A program made the position numbers and the translations under genes. 50,988 nt of DNA from a virus, in IMG/VR virus record IMGVR_UViG_3300028864_000007, positions 1 to 50,988 of that record. One strand, given 5' to 3'. Shown here in pieces: positions 6,884-15,744 of this stretch (position 1 is the first letter of the stretch; each line of letters begins with the position of its first letter). The notes under the pieces were generated by a model that saw only the letters and a list, made by a program, of their open reading frames with translations, searched no databases and was not told the DNA's origin.

Positions 6884-7561
6884 ATGACAACTGACATAAA
6901 AGATGAACTCAAATCATTATTACCAGACCGGAATTTACCAATCAGCCTAAATTCCAATCAAGGTGAAAGTGAACAGAACATCGAAGAACAAGCAAACAAG
7001 ATTACTCGCAAGAAGGATGACGCCGAGATTCGTCGTCTACAAAAACGTGCTTATGACAATCTAAAGCACGAAGGTAAGCTCAAAACTGATGGTAATCAAG
7101 AGTATGAGATAATTGAAACACAAGAATTGGAGCACAGACGTAAGCCTGCACTTGGTGGTGAACTCGCTCACCTCAATGGGACTACACCTCCGCAGGTGGC
7201 GCGCTTATTAAAGTCACTCAATATAAATCTCGATATACAGTTGACAAAGACCGACACCAAAAACCTACTTGCAACACTCCTTACATGCAATGAATACCAA
7301 CTTAAAGGTCTAGCAGCAAATAACAAAACTCCATTAGCTATCAAAATTGTCATTAAAGCATTACAAGTAGCAGCTACGACTGGTGACATGTCAGTAGTTG
7401 AGTCTCTGTGGAATAGAATATTCGGTCCAACAGCATTTCAAATAGATTTGGGCCAAGTCCAGGGACAAGCAGGTGCAAATGGCATGCTACCTCAAGGCCC
7501 GATGAGCCGTGAAGCTTATGTGATGATAAGAGAGACTCTCATTGGCATAAAAGAGCAGTAA
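6884..7561 (+). CDS. terS: Probable terminase small subunit
   Basis: The protein has 225 residues and is placed directly before the large terminase gene (one base between stop and start). The N-terminal half is polar and charged, and the C-terminal half has a helical segment TPLAIKIVIKALQVAATTGD followed by SVVESLWNRIFG. That pattern (hydrophobic helix, GD, then a residue run ending in R-I-x-G) is typical of a group of phage small terminase subunits. The role would be recognition of the packaging site and loading of the large subunit. The ATG follows a leader without Shine-Dalgarno sequence. Assignment rests on position and this segment, with no catalytic residues to check. Confidence 0.7.
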   Translation: MTTDIKDELKSLLPDRNLPISLNSNQGESEQNIEEQANKITRKKDDAEIRRLQKRAYDNLKHEGKLKTDGNQEYEIIETQELEHRRKPALGGELAHLNGTTPPQVARLLKSLNINLDIQLTKTDTKNLLATLLTCNEYQLKGLAANNKTPLAIKIVIKALQVAATTGDMSVVESLWNRIFGPTAFQIDLGQVQGQAGANGMLPQGPMSREAYVMIRETLIGIKEQ

Positions 7562-7562
7562 T

Positions 7563-9089
7563 ATGGTCACTACTATAGCAAAAGGCCAGATTGATGTAAT
7601 TGAAGCACTTAGACTCGAACTGTTATCAGACTTAGAGTCGTATGTGCGTGCCATGTATAAAGCACAGTACAAACGGAATTTCATTGTCAATGCTCACCAT
7701 AAACAGCTGTTTGCCGCACTCATTAGAGTGGTCGATGGAGACTGTAAACGGCTTATTATTAACATGCCACCACGATATTCCAAGACAGAAGTAGTCGTTA
7801 AGATGTTTATTAGTTGGTGTTATGCCCTTAATTCTGCATGCAAGTTTCTGCACTTGTCATACTCAGACATGCTTATTAAGGACAACAGCGATACTGTTAG
7901 GCAGATTATGATGTTGCCTATATACGAACAGCTGTTTCCAGGTAGTAAACTCGAAAAGACCAAGTCAAGCTCTAGTAGATGGAAGACTGAGCATGGAGGT
8001 GAGATGTATGCAGTATCAACACAAGGTCAGGTTACTGGGTTTGGTGCTGGTAAGGTCGATGATGACGAAACAGGTAATATAGACACATCATGGATTAACA
8101 CAGATGATGAATTTCTGCAGAAGTTAGGCCTTATTAATGCGAACAGCAATATCTTTGAAGGCGCACTAGTAATAGATGACCCATTGAAACCTGAAGATGC
8201 AATGTCGGACACAGTACGTGAACGAATCAATACACGGTTCGAATCAACAATACGAAATCGTGTCAATAGTAGAAATACGCCAATCATCATTATTATGCAG
8301 AGGTTGCATGAGCATGACTTATGTGGGTATCTGCAAGAAATTGAGCCAGACGAATGGGAAGTGTTGTCGTTACCTGCAATTCTTGTTGATGAAGAAACTG
8401 GTGAAGAAGAAGCACTGTGGCCAATGAAGCATACACTCGAAGAGCTTCACAAGATGAGAGCAGTCAACTCACTCATCTTTGATACTCAATACATGCAGAA
8501 CCCAAAACCTAAAGAAGGCCTCATGTATAGCCAAGGCTTTCGCACATATCAAACTGTCCCACACGATCCCAAAAATAAGATTTGCAACTACACAGATACT
8601 GCTGACACAGGTTCTGACAGTCTATGCTCAATCAATTTTGTTGAGACTCCAGAAGTTCTATACGTGACAGATGTTTTGTTCACTAGTAAACCAATGGAGT
8701 ACACTGAACCTGAGACTGCTAAGATGATACAGCTTGGGCGCGTGCAGCTCGCGCGTATAGAAAGTAATAATGGTGGACGCGGGTTTGCGCGGGCTATAGA
8801 AAAGATACTGCGTCGCTCATATAAAAATCACAGAACACAAGTAACTTGGTTTACTCAGACACTCAATAAGTTTGAACGTATATTCAATGCATCTGCAGAA
8901 GTCCAGAATATGATTTACTTTCCAGAAGACTGGGCTACAAGATGGCCACAGTTTTATCAAGCAATTACTTCATACAGAAAAGACAACAAGCGCAAGACTA
9001 TGCATGATGATGCACCAGATGCATTGACTGGAGTGTATGAAATGCATTGCAAAGCTGGCAAGAAAAAGAAGTTAAAACAGATGAATTAA
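7563..9089 (+). CDS. terL: Terminase large subunit
   Basis: A 508-residue packaging motor. The Walker A-like motif is NMPPRYSKTE at about residues 68-76, a variant of the PPRHGKSE form. Walker B is ALVIDDPLKP at 201-210. The GFGAGK segment at 159-164 and IIIIMQRLHEHDL at 241-253 (coupling region) follow the usual order. The C-terminal RNase H-like nuclease shows YTDTADTGSD at about 343-352 and HDDAPDALTG near 487-496. Between GFGAGK and Walker B there is an insertion of about 35 residues, acidic and Asn-rich, that is not usual in the family. It is packed directly after the small subunit. Confidence 0.93.
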   Translation: MVTTIAKGQIDVIEALRLELLSDLESYVRAMYKAQYKRNFIVNAHHKQLFAALIRVVDGDCKRLIINMPPRYSKTEVVVKMFISWCYALNSACKFLHLSYSDMLIKDNSDTVRQIMMLPIYEQLFPGSKLEKTKSSSSRWKTEHGGEMYAVSTQGQVTGFGAGKVDDDETGNIDTSWINTDDEFLQKLGLINANSNIFEGALVIDDPLKPEDAMSDTVRERINTRFESTIRNRVNSRNTPIIIIMQRLHEHDLCGYLQEIEPDEWEVLSLPAILVDEETGEEEALWPMKHTLEELHKMRAVNSLIFDTQYMQNPKPKEGLMYSQGFRTYQTVPHDPKNKICNYTDTADTGSDSLCSINFVETPEVLYVTDVLFTSKPMEYTEPETAKMIQLGRVQLARIESNNGGRGFARAIEKILRRSYKNHRTQVTWFTQTLNKFERIFNASAEVQNMIYFPEDWATRWPQFYQAITSYRKDNKRKTMHDDAPDALTGVYEMHCKAGKKKKLKQMN

Positions 9090-9106
9090 AAGTGTTAAAA
9101 AATGTT

Positions 9107-9132
9107 AAAAACGCATTTTATATGCAATTTTT
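9107..9132 (+). terminator. Weak terminator after the terminase genes
   Basis: AAAAA-GCAT pairs with ATGC-ATTTT across a 5-base loop, with one mismatch, and is followed by T-rich sequence. The hairpin is AT-rich and so weak. It lies between the terminase stop and the promoter of the next gene. Confidence 0.4.
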
Positions 9133-9135
9133 TAT

Positions 9136-9143
9136 TATATTTG
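9136..9143 (+). promoter_or_regulatory. Bacteroides-type -7 promoter element
   Basis: TATATTTG matches the Bacteroidota housekeeping sigma -7 consensus TAnnTTTG exactly, and lies 88 bases before the start of the strongly expressed gene at 9231. No clear -33 TTTG is seen at the usual spacing. It probably drives the capsid-gene transcript and gives evidence of the host phylum. Confidence 0.6.
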
Positions 9144-9230
9144 TATACCAATAATTATTGAGTTTTCACGGGTAAAGAACGCAGTAATAAAGAAAACAAG
9201 TTTAAATTCAACAATCTAAATTTTAATCCT

Positions 9231-9854
9231 ATGTCAGTATGTGGATGCCCCGTTGCTGCTGCTTTACCAGATGTCGTGGTAGATGCATGTCCTGTTAAGT
9301 TTGGACAAACCCAAAAACTCATTTTCCAACGTATCAGAAAAGCTGATGGCACGAAGAACTTTCTCGCCTCTGTTATCCTGAAAGCAAGTTGGACTCCTTT
9401 ATTGGTCGCCGCAGATGGCACCAAAGTTGTTGTATCTCCTTTCGTACAAGGGCCAGCCGTTGAACCAGGCGGCGCCAAAATGTTTGGTGGTGGCAATGCT
9501 ACTCTTGGTGGCATGGAAATGGTCATCGGCAAAGACCCAACTAAATTCACTGCAAACTTGTTCGGAATGGCCCAAACAACCATCAACCAGCTAAAAGCTC
9601 TTGCTTGTGAAGAAATTGGTGTATACCTTGTCAACGACAGAGGCCAGATCGGCAGCAAAACTGTTGACGCAACTCATCATTACCCAATTCCAGTGAGCAC
9701 CTTCTTCGTTGGTGACTTGAAGATTGGTGGCCTTGAAGAACCGGATGCAAATGTCATTTCGTTCTCTTTCGCACCCAACTGGAGTGATGATTTCGCTTTC
9801 CAAACTCCAACTGATTTTGACGCACTGATTGATCTGTTCAAACCGGTAGCATAA
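9231..9854 (+). CDS. Structural protein, possibly tail tube or head decoration
   Basis: A 207-residue protein with its own promoter, lying between the terminase and portal genes. Codon use is more GC-rich than in most of the genome and resembles the capsid gene, pointing to a protein made in large amounts. The sequence is rich in small residues and beta strands (TKVVVSPFVQGPAVEPGG, NVISFSFAPNW), with CGCP near the N-terminus and cysteines near residue 20. A virion protein present in many copies fits best; a tail tube is needed for a siphovirus and no better candidate is visible downstream, but a head decoration protein is equally possible. I do not recognise the family with confidence. Confidence 0.8.
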   Translation: MSVCGCPVAAALPDVVVDACPVKFGQTQKLIFQRIRKADGTKNFLASVILKASWTPLLVAADGTKVVVSPFVQGPAVEPGGAKMFGGGNATLGGMEMVIGKDPTKFTANLFGMAQTTINQLKALACEEIGVYLVNDRGQIGSKTVDATHHYPIPVSTFFVGDLKIGGLEEPDANVISFSFAPNWSDDFAFQTPTDFDALIDLFKPVA

Positions 9855-9857
9855 GCC

Positions 9858-10064
9858 ATGGAAAAGAAGGCTATCTCGGTTGTGGACCTCGAAGCTCCCA
9901 GCTTAGGCAATGAAAGAAGGACGTTTAGCATTGAACATGCTGAGCGCCTTCTTGACATTCCAAACTCTGGTTGGCAATTACCTGCTGACAGCAAACATCA
10001 ATACTCAAAAGAAAATGGCATTACTGGAAAATCAAATAAAGGAACTACTGAAGGTTCGCTCTAA
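9858..10064 (+). CDS. Small conserved phage protein, 68 residues
   Basis: It starts three bases after the previous stop (MEKKAISVVDLEAPSLG...) and its last 50 bases overlap the start of the portal gene in another frame. The segment RTFSIEHAERLLDIPNSGW followed by LPADS is of a kind I have seen in small proteins of Bacteroidota mobile elements, with a helix, PNSGW and a short acidic tail, but no function is known to me. Its position inside the head operon suggests a role in head assembly or the regulation of it. Confidence 0.65.
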   Translation: MEKKAISVVDLEAPSLGNERRTFSIEHAERLLDIPNSGWQLPADSKHQYSKENGITGKSNKGTTEGSL

Positions 10065-11772
10065 ACAAGCAACCATCAGTTGTGCTATCAACCTTGAGAA
10101 GCGCGTTCGTTTTCATACGGAAGCGAATCTCAATTCGTCTGATATCACGAGTCCTTCAAATGATTTTCTAACTTGGGTCAATACATTGATTCCAAAAGAC
10201 AAATTTGCCGTTTTTCAGAGTCTGTTCAAATTTCCATTAGCTACTACAGGGGTAGTAGAAGATGTATACCGCGAACTAGAACGTGTATTCAGCAGCCGTA
10301 ATTACTCCGCGAATTACCAATTTACCGACAAGACTTTGTCAGATGATTGGGACTACTACAGGCAACACTTCTTGAAAGAACCTACAATCTGGAAAGAGAT
10401 TGGCTGGCAGAAGATGAAAACATCTCCTAACAGTGTTCTTATAGTTGATATGCCAACTGTCCAAACAACTGATAAGCCTGAGCCTTACTTTTACTGGCTT
10501 GATATTTGTCATGTTCTCGATTACAGTACCAAAGATGGTCACTCAATCGATTACATCATTTTTACGCAAGAAGGTGAGAAAATAGCAGTGATTGACGAAT
10601 TGTCCTACCGCGTGTACGCGTTTAAAGATAATGAAGTCGGCGCACTACTCACCATCAATGCACACGAACTTGGTTATTGCCCAGCACGTTTCTTTTGGAG
10701 TCAGCAATTGACTGACGAGCAGAAGGAACTGAAGAAAAACCCGATAACAAAAGAATTGTCCAATCTTGATTGGTACTTATTCTTTTCAACAGGCAAGCAG
10801 TACTTAGACTTATATGCTCCATATCCTATTTATAGTGCATACGAAGTTGCTTGTGATTTTGAAAACAATGAGACTGGCGAGTACTGTGATGGTGGTTTTC
10901 TAAAGAATGCAGACAGCCATTATCAAGTATATCAAGATGGATCTTTGCACAAGTGTCCGGTTTGTTCAGACAAAAAGATTGCTGGTCCAGGTTCATTTAT
11001 ACAGATTCCAATTCCATCAGTTGAAGATAGCATTTCAGACTTAAAGAATCCAGTTCAAATCACTACGATTGATATCGATTCACTCGATTACAATGTTAAA
11101 GAGTGCGAACGGATTAAGCTGAACATCATTACGTCTATCATTGGTACGAATGGAAATGTTTCAGAAAAGGAAGCCATTAACACAACACAGGTTTCAGCCA
11201 ATTTTGAAAGTAAGACTTCTGTACTCAACAACTTAAAGACCAACTTTGAGAGGGCGCAGAAATTCGTTGAAGATACTGTTTGCAAGTTGCGTTATGGCAA
11301 AGGATTTATTTCTTCAGCCATTAATTGGGGAACTGAGTTTTATGTTTATTCTGTTGAAGACTTGTACAAGAAGTACGAGATTGCAAAGAAGAATGGAACT
11401 AACCAGTCAGAACTTGATGCTATTTCGAAGCAAATACTTGAAGTAGAATACAAGAATAACCCAGTACAGTTACAAAGACTATTGCTAATGAAGCAGTTAG
11501 AACCGTACAGGCATTACACTTTAGATGAAGTGCTTTCGATGGCTGATAAAGGCTTCTTATCAAAAGAAGAGATACTGTTGAAGATTAATTTCAATTCATA
11601 TATTGACAGGTTCGAACGTGAAAACACGAATCTTATCGAGTTCGGTTCATTCCTGCAATTAGACAAGAAGTTATTTATTGTTAAACAAACACTATTATTG
11701 TATGTCAGAGAAGAAAAGACTGACTCAGCCCCAGTTGACAAAACTGCAGGAGGAGCACAAAACGTTGCTTGA
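10015..11772 (+). CDS. Portal protein
   Basis: The frame is open from 9910, but I chose the ATG at 10015 (MALLENQIKELLKVRSK...), giving 585 residues, since the earlier starts lie inside the previous gene. Position between terminase and scaffold/capsid, length, and the C-terminal helical region with a long amphipathic stretch (SKTSVLNNLKTNFERAQKFV) fit a portal ring subunit. The middle has an insertion-like Cys-containing segment (YCDGGFLKNA then HKCPVCSDKK), which may bind zinc. The C-terminal part has a charged segment NNPVQLQRLLLMKQLEPYRH typical of the portal clip/crown side. No sequence motif proves a portal; identification is mainly by context. Confidence 0.7.
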   Translation: MALLENQIKELLKVRSKQATISCAINLEKRVRFHTEANLNSSDITSPSNDFLTWVNTLIPKDKFAVFQSLFKFPLATTGVVEDVYRELERVFSSRNYSANYQFTDKTLSDDWDYYRQHFLKEPTIWKEIGWQKMKTSPNSVLIVDMPTVQTTDKPEPYFYWLDICHVLDYSTKDGHSIDYIIFTQEGEKIAVIDELSYRVYAFKDNEVGALLTINAHELGYCPARFFWSQQLTDEQKELKKNPITKELSNLDWYLFFSTGKQYLDLYAPYPIYSAYEVACDFENNETGEYCDGGFLKNADSHYQVYQDGSLHKCPVCSDKKIAGPGSFIQIPIPSVEDSISDLKNPVQITTIDIDSLDYNVKECERIKLNIITSIIGTNGNVSEKEAINTTQVSANFESKTSVLNNLKTNFERAQKFVEDTVCKLRYGKGFISSAINWGTEFYVYSVEDLYKKYEIAKKNGTNQSELDAISKQILEVEYKNNPVQLQRLLLMKQLEPYRHYTLDEVLSMADKGFLSKEEILLKINFNSYIDRFERENTNLIEFGSFLQLDKKLFIVKQTLLLYVREEKTDSAPVDKTAGGAQNVA

Positions 11773-12127
11773 AAAGAAAGAAGCCGGTACGATTACCGAT
11801 TCTGAACAAGCCCGTCTTGGCGAAGTTACAGGCATTATCATTGATGATGAAGAACTCGCTGAAGAACAGAAACAGGCTGCTGAAAAAGCACTTGCTGAAA
11901 AGCAACTGAAAAAAGCAGAAAAGAAGGGTTACGAAGTACCCGAAGGTGAAGAAGACTTTGTCCACGTTTCGCAGTGGAAAGGTGACCTTTTCGACCCAAA
12001 AACTGGCAAAGAAGTTGCATCCAAGACCATACAGAAGTATGATGCCAAGGAATTTGCAAACTTTGCAAAGTATTCAACATCGTTGGGCTACTCCTACGAA
12101 GTTCTGTACACACCAGCTAAAAAGTAA
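11702..12127 (+). CDS. Head-operon protein of unknown function
   Basis: I chose the ATG at 11702 (MSEKKRLTQPQLTKLQ...), 141 residues, over an earlier ATG at 11678; both overlap the end of the portal gene. The first ~90 residues are charged and probably a long helix or coiled coil (EEQKQAAEKALAEKQLKKAEKK). The C-terminal part is a short globular segment ending YEVLYTPAKK. Composition is like the scaffold and capsid genes that follow. It may be a head-assembly partner or a minor virion protein. Confidence 0.7.
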   Translation: MSEKKRLTQPQLTKLQEEHKTLLEKKEAGTITDSEQARLGEVTGIIIDDEELAEEQKQAAEKALAEKQLKKAEKKGYEVPEGEEDFVHVSQWKGDLFDPKTGKEVASKTIQKYDAKEFANFAKYSTSLGYSYEVLYTPAKK

Positions 12128-12134
12128 AAGTAAA

Positions 12135-13079
12135 ATGGCAATTACAAAAGACCTTTTAGAAGCAAACCCGTCACTCAGTGTTTTGACTGACGAGCAGAAG
12201 AATGCAATCACTGTTTTGAGTGCAAACGACGAACAGACTGTTATCAATACCAAAATTGGAGAAGTCCATGGTAACTATGACGCAGACATTCTTGCTGTTA
12301 CTGGTGAAAAGAAGAACAACGGCGAAAAGACCTACGACTTTATGAAACGCGTACTTGGTACGTATAAAACAAAAGTTGAAGGTTCAACAACAGAATTGGA
12401 AGCACTGAAAACCACTAAAAAGGACCTTGAAGAACAAATCAAGAAAGGTGCAACTGACCCGATCATTGTAAAGAAGCTCACTGATGCTGAACAGACAATT
12501 GCACAACTACAAGAGTCAATCAAGGTTGAACAAAAGAAGGTTACTGATTCTACAGCACAGTTCGAACAAACAAGCAAATCTCTGAGAGCAGAGTTTGCAC
12601 TTGACCAAGCTGTTGGTAAACTGAAATTCAAAGCAGGCATACCTGATTCAGTAGCAAAAACTCTCGCAGATGTAGCCAAGAAAGAGATTTTGGCAAATGC
12701 AGTACCAGACTTCATTGAAAAAGCTGATGGAACCAAACAGTTAGTCTTCAGAGACGCGAATGGTGAAATCATCAAGAATAAAGAAAAACTGAGTGAACCA
12801 TTCACAGCAGAAGACTTTGTTTTTGGACATACTTCATTGAAAGAAATAATTGACCTTGGTGGAAAAGGTGCCGGTAGCGGTACAGGACCTAAAGGTGGTG
12901 GTACAGGTGGAAGCGGAACTTCATTGGACTTGTCAGGTGTCAAAACACAGTCCGATGCAGACGAAGTCATCATCTCACATCTGTTGAAAAGTGGTCTTAC
13001 TAAAGGCTCAGTTGAATTCCAAAAGAAGCAGACTGAAATTCGTACAGAGCTGAAAGTCGGCGAAATGCCGATGCGATAA
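12135..13079 (+). CDS. Probable capsid scaffolding protein
   Basis: The frame is open upstream to 11946, but the ATG at 12135 (MAITKDLLEANPSLS...) lies seven bases after the previous stop and gives 314 residues. The order is a helical start, a long coiled coil at about residues 65-150 (Lys, Glu, Gln-rich), a compact middle region, a Gly-rich linker near 245-265 (GGKGAGSGTGPKGGGTGGSG), and a short helical C-terminus. This is the layout of GP20-type phage scaffolding proteins, which guide capsid assembly and then leave. It directly precedes the capsid gene. Confidence 0.75.
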   Translation: MAITKDLLEANPSLSVLTDEQKNAITVLSANDEQTVINTKIGEVHGNYDADILAVTGEKKNNGEKTYDFMKRVLGTYKTKVEGSTTELEALKTTKKDLEEQIKKGATDPIIVKKLTDAEQTIAQLQESIKVEQKKVTDSTAQFEQTSKSLRAEFALDQAVGKLKFKAGIPDSVAKTLADVAKKEILANAVPDFIEKADGTKQLVFRDANGEIIKNKEKLSEPFTAEDFVFGHTSLKEIIDLGGKGAGSGTGPKGGGTGGSGTSLDLSGVKTQSDADEVIISHLLKSGLTKGSVEFQKKQTEIRTELKVGEMPMR

Positions 13080-13140
13080 TCATAAAAACGTGCAAGGGTA
13101 ACACGCAAACTAGTATTCACAAAAACAAATTTTATTTATC

Positions 13141-14181
13141 ATGAGTTTAATCAACACCAGAATCCAGAACATTATCGCAAAAGGTAATCTGGACAAGTTT
13201 GAAAGAAGGCCTAGTGCCTACGGAGCCCTTGACACGTTCATGAAACAGACTGAAGACAGCACTGGGCTTATTACCCAGGACTTGAAAGAAAAAGCTTTAG
13301 CTGCTGTTAACACGACACTTGAAGTTCCGGTAATCGACTACGATGGCGATGTAACAATCGACAACGTTTTGTCTGCAACCATTGCCGACGACGAGAACGT
13401 TTCCCAGAAGATTCAGATTACTTTTGCCACTTACTCGTGGGGTTTCACTGTAGTTCCTTCGATGTTCATGAACAACGAAATCAAAATGCAGGAAGACTTC
13501 GCCGCCAAGTTCGAAAAGTATCTGTACAAATTCGCCGGAACGTTGGAAGGTGTCGCTGTAGCCGCTTTGTCTGCTGTAAAGACGCAAGTTTTGAAAGACC
13601 CGTTGGACTACACCTTCGCTGCCAACAAACTGAACGCCACTTGGCCTCAGCGTGAAACACTGATCGGTGACATCGACCCCATGATGTTTGCAAACGATTT
13701 CTTTGGCGATGTCGATGTTATTGGCAACACAGGTATCCAAAGCATCATCAACAAACTGGCTCAGTCAGGCGTGTACAACGACAAAAATCTGCGCATGGAA
13801 TATGCAGGCAAAGAACTCCACTGGAGCAATTTGATTGCAAATGCCACTGGCAAGTTCGGTACAGGTTTTGCAGTACAAAAAGGCTCTTTGGGCATCTTGA
13901 CCAAATTCGAGCGTGAAGCATTGCTGCGTACGAAGGCAAGAACCGGTCACGAATGGGACATTGAAACTCTGCCGATGCTGAACATGCCTGTTGGTACGTA
14001 CTACTACGAAAGTGTAGGCGACTTCAGTGCAATCAACGGTGCTGCATCTTCAGACATGAAGCGTGTCATGAAAGAACATTACGGCTTTGCTGTACAGGTT
14101 GCTTTTGTAACTGCTTACAATTCTGCTCCAGCCACACTTCCTAGCCCTATCATTTCGTTTGATATTGCTAAGGCAGTGTAA
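13141..14181 (+). CDS. Major capsid protein
   Basis: A 346-residue protein placed after the scaffold gene and followed by a strong terminator. Codon use is the most GC-rich in the window, as expected for the most abundant virion protein. The N-terminal 50 residues are charged and helical; the centre has alternating strands (TLEVPVIDYDGDVTIDNVLS, KIQITFATYSWGFTVVP) and a long helix near 117-145. This suits an HK97-type fold, with no sign of a separate protease gene, so any N-terminal processing is uncertain. The start ATG at 13141 follows an AT-rich leader of 61 bases without a Shine-Dalgarno sequence. Confidence 0.85.
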   Translation: MSLINTRIQNIIAKGNLDKFERRPSAYGALDTFMKQTEDSTGLITQDLKEKALAAVNTTLEVPVIDYDGDVTIDNVLSATIADDENVSQKIQITFATYSWGFTVVPSMFMNNEIKMQEDFAAKFEKYLYKFAGTLEGVAVAALSAVKTQVLKDPLDYTFAANKLNATWPQRETLIGDIDPMMFANDFFGDVDVIGNTGIQSIINKLAQSGVYNDKNLRMEYAGKELHWSNLIANATGKFGTGFAVQKGSLGILTKFEREALLRTKARTGHEWDIETLPMLNMPVGTYYYESVGDFSAINGAASSDMKRVMKEHYGFAVQVAFVTAYNSAPATLPSPIISFDIAKAV

Positions 14182-14234
14182 ACTAACAAACTTCCCTGCT
14201 GTGTTCTAATCATCAGTGTTTTTTGTTGCCAGGC

Positions 14235-14271
14235 GGCATCGAGTGCTTTGGCATTCGGTGCCGTTCTTTTT
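14235..14271 (+). terminator. Strong rho-independent terminator after the capsid gene
   Basis: A 12-bp stem, GGCATCGAGTGC against GCATTCGGTGCC (two G-T pairs), has a 4-base loop and is followed by GTTCTTTTTAT. It lies 54 bases beyond the capsid stop codon and should separate the capsid transcript from the tail operon. Confidence 0.9.
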
Positions 14272-14300
14272 ATATAATAATTTAGCTGTCAATGTATGTA

Positions 14301-14413
14301 TAAAGCCTTTCCAAAATAGCAGAAAGTAGCCAAATTTAAGTTTTAACTATATTGACGATTAAATATATTAGTTTTTAAAATAATGCCAGAAAATAGCCTA
14401 AAATAACTTACTC
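14301..14413 (+). promoter_or_regulatory. Intergenic repeat element, copy 1 (candidate phage promoter)
   Basis: The element has block A (AAAGCCT, then AATAGCAGAAAGTAGCC, then AAATTTAAG) at 14301-14340, a central TATTAGTTTTTAAAA, and block B (AAAATAGCCTAAAA) at about 14390-14404, ending ACTTACTC. Related copies lie at 30364, 38526 and 49977 with the same length and order. This copy stands just before the connector gene at 14422 and after the capsid terminator. Confidence 0.75.
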
Positions 14414-14421
14414 ATACTATT

Positions 14422-15744
14422 ATGCTACGACAAGATACAATAATGCAAAACATGCTTCATTTAGTTGGTTTCCAAAAAGATACTGAAGATGAAGTTGTGA
14501 TTGCCAACAGCTTACTTAGAAGCGATTCTGGCTTATATTTTCAGCAAGGCCATCCATTGATTACTCTGAAGAACCTTGCGAGTGTAGCTCCGCAATTCAC
14601 ATCTGAATATGGTGTGTACGATGATTTCGTTATTGATACAGAGTACAAAGCTGGTGAAAAGTGTATGTACGGTGCACCTAATAAGGTTACATACAGAGCA
14701 TTGGTCGATGTAACTCAGATTACACCAGGTACTGAACAAGCTAAAGGTAAGTGGGAAGAATATTCCAAACTATCAGAATGGCTTGAAAATAAAGTGGCAA
14801 GCAGCACACTCAAAGCGCTGCAAATGTTTTTCACAGAAAAGATGTCAGCAGGCACGGCAAGAAGTCTGTTAGATGATAAAATATTGTATGATGGCACTGG
14901 TCGCTTAACTGACCTATCCAAAAATACTAACTCGCTTGTTGGGTTTGAGATAACTCAACCACGAAGTAAGAATGCAACAGTAAAGATAAATAAAATAGGA
15001 TTGCAGTGTTTGCAACCAGGTACTATTGACATTTATATAATGCATAGTAGCCAAGACGAACCGATCAAAGTAATCCCATTTGTAAAAACAAAGTCAAACT
15101 CACTTGAGTGGGTAACAGTTGATGACTTGTATTTGCCAAGTGTAGGTGCACAATCAGATGGTGGCAGTTATTACATTTGCTACAGACAATCACAACTTAT
15201 AAATGGTAATGCTGCAATTTACAAAAGTATGGACTGGAGTGCAGGCCCATGTCCAACTTGTTCAAGGCAAATGATTTCGTCATGGCAAACAATGTCCAAG
15301 TACGTGCAAGTTCAACCATTTAAAGTTCAAGACGAATGGACCGAACAAAGCAAAAAGATGTGGGACGTTGCAAACAATCAATATATGTATTCTGACAATT
15401 TTGGCATAAACTTAGATTTGTCAATCATGTGTGATTTTACAGATTTCTTTGTTGCTCATAAATATGAGTTTGAAACATTGATTTTGAAGCAATTCACGAT
15501 TGACATGTTTAAAGAGTTCATATACAATCCAAATGCACGAGTTAATCGTAATTCTGTCATTGCAGCCAAAGGTGAGTTACAATACGAGCTTGAAGGTGAT
15601 GCTGGTGGATTTGGTGGTAAAGCTCCATCAGGGTTGATGTATGAGTACAAGAAAACGCTCAAAGCATTAAAAGTCGATATGAATGGCATTGACAGATACT
15701 GTATGCCTTGTAAAAATAATGGTATTAAATATGGTACCATCTAA
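14422..15744 (+). CDS. Large structural protein downstream of capsid (connector/neck region)
   Basis: A 440-residue protein in the position of head-tail connector genes. Its middle part is beta-rich (KINKIGLQCLQPGTIDIYIMH), and two pairs of cysteines are present (CPTC near residue 277, CMPC near 430), which may bind zinc. The segment ASSTLKALQMFFTEKMSAG is helical. It is the first gene of the tail operon and follows repeat copy 1. A second start lies at 14443. Tail-completion or neck function is inferred from position only. Confidence 0.7.
   Translation: MLRQDTIMQNMLHLVGFQKDTEDEVVIANSLLRSDSGLYFQQGHPLITLKNLASVAPQFTSEYGVYDDFVIDTEYKAGEKCMYGAPNKVTYRALVDVTQITPGTEQAKGKWEEYSKLSEWLENKVASSTLKALQMFFTEKMSAGTARSLLDDKILYDGTGRLTDLSKNTNSLVGFEITQPRSKNATVKINKIGLQCLQPGTIDIYIMHSSQDEPIKVIPFVKTKSNSLEWVTVDDLYLPSVGAQSDGGSYYICYRQSQLINGNAAIYKSMDWSAGPCPTCSRQMISSWQTMSKYVQVQPFKVQDEWTEQSKKMWDVANNQYMYSDNFGINLDLSIMCDFTDFFVAHKYEFETLILKQFTIDMFKEFIYNPNARVNRNSVIAAKGELQYELEGDAGGFGGKAPSGLMYEYKKTLKALKVDMNGIDRYCMPCKNNGIKYGTI

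Noticed and set aside
9910-10014. Longer N-terminal extension of the portal gene from an ATG at 9910
   Set aside because: It lies within the 68-residue gene in another frame; the internal ATG at 10015 gives a normal portal start.
12332-13120. Minus-strand frame of 262 codons opposite the scaffold gene
   Set aside because: A mirror frame of a gene with strong codon bias; product is Ser/Cys-rich with no sensible fold, and no minus-strand genes exist in this operon.
13297-13950. Several minus-strand and plus-strand frames inside the capsid gene
   Set aside because: Shadow frames of the GC-rich capsid gene, Arg/Cys-rich and without starts that fit the operon.
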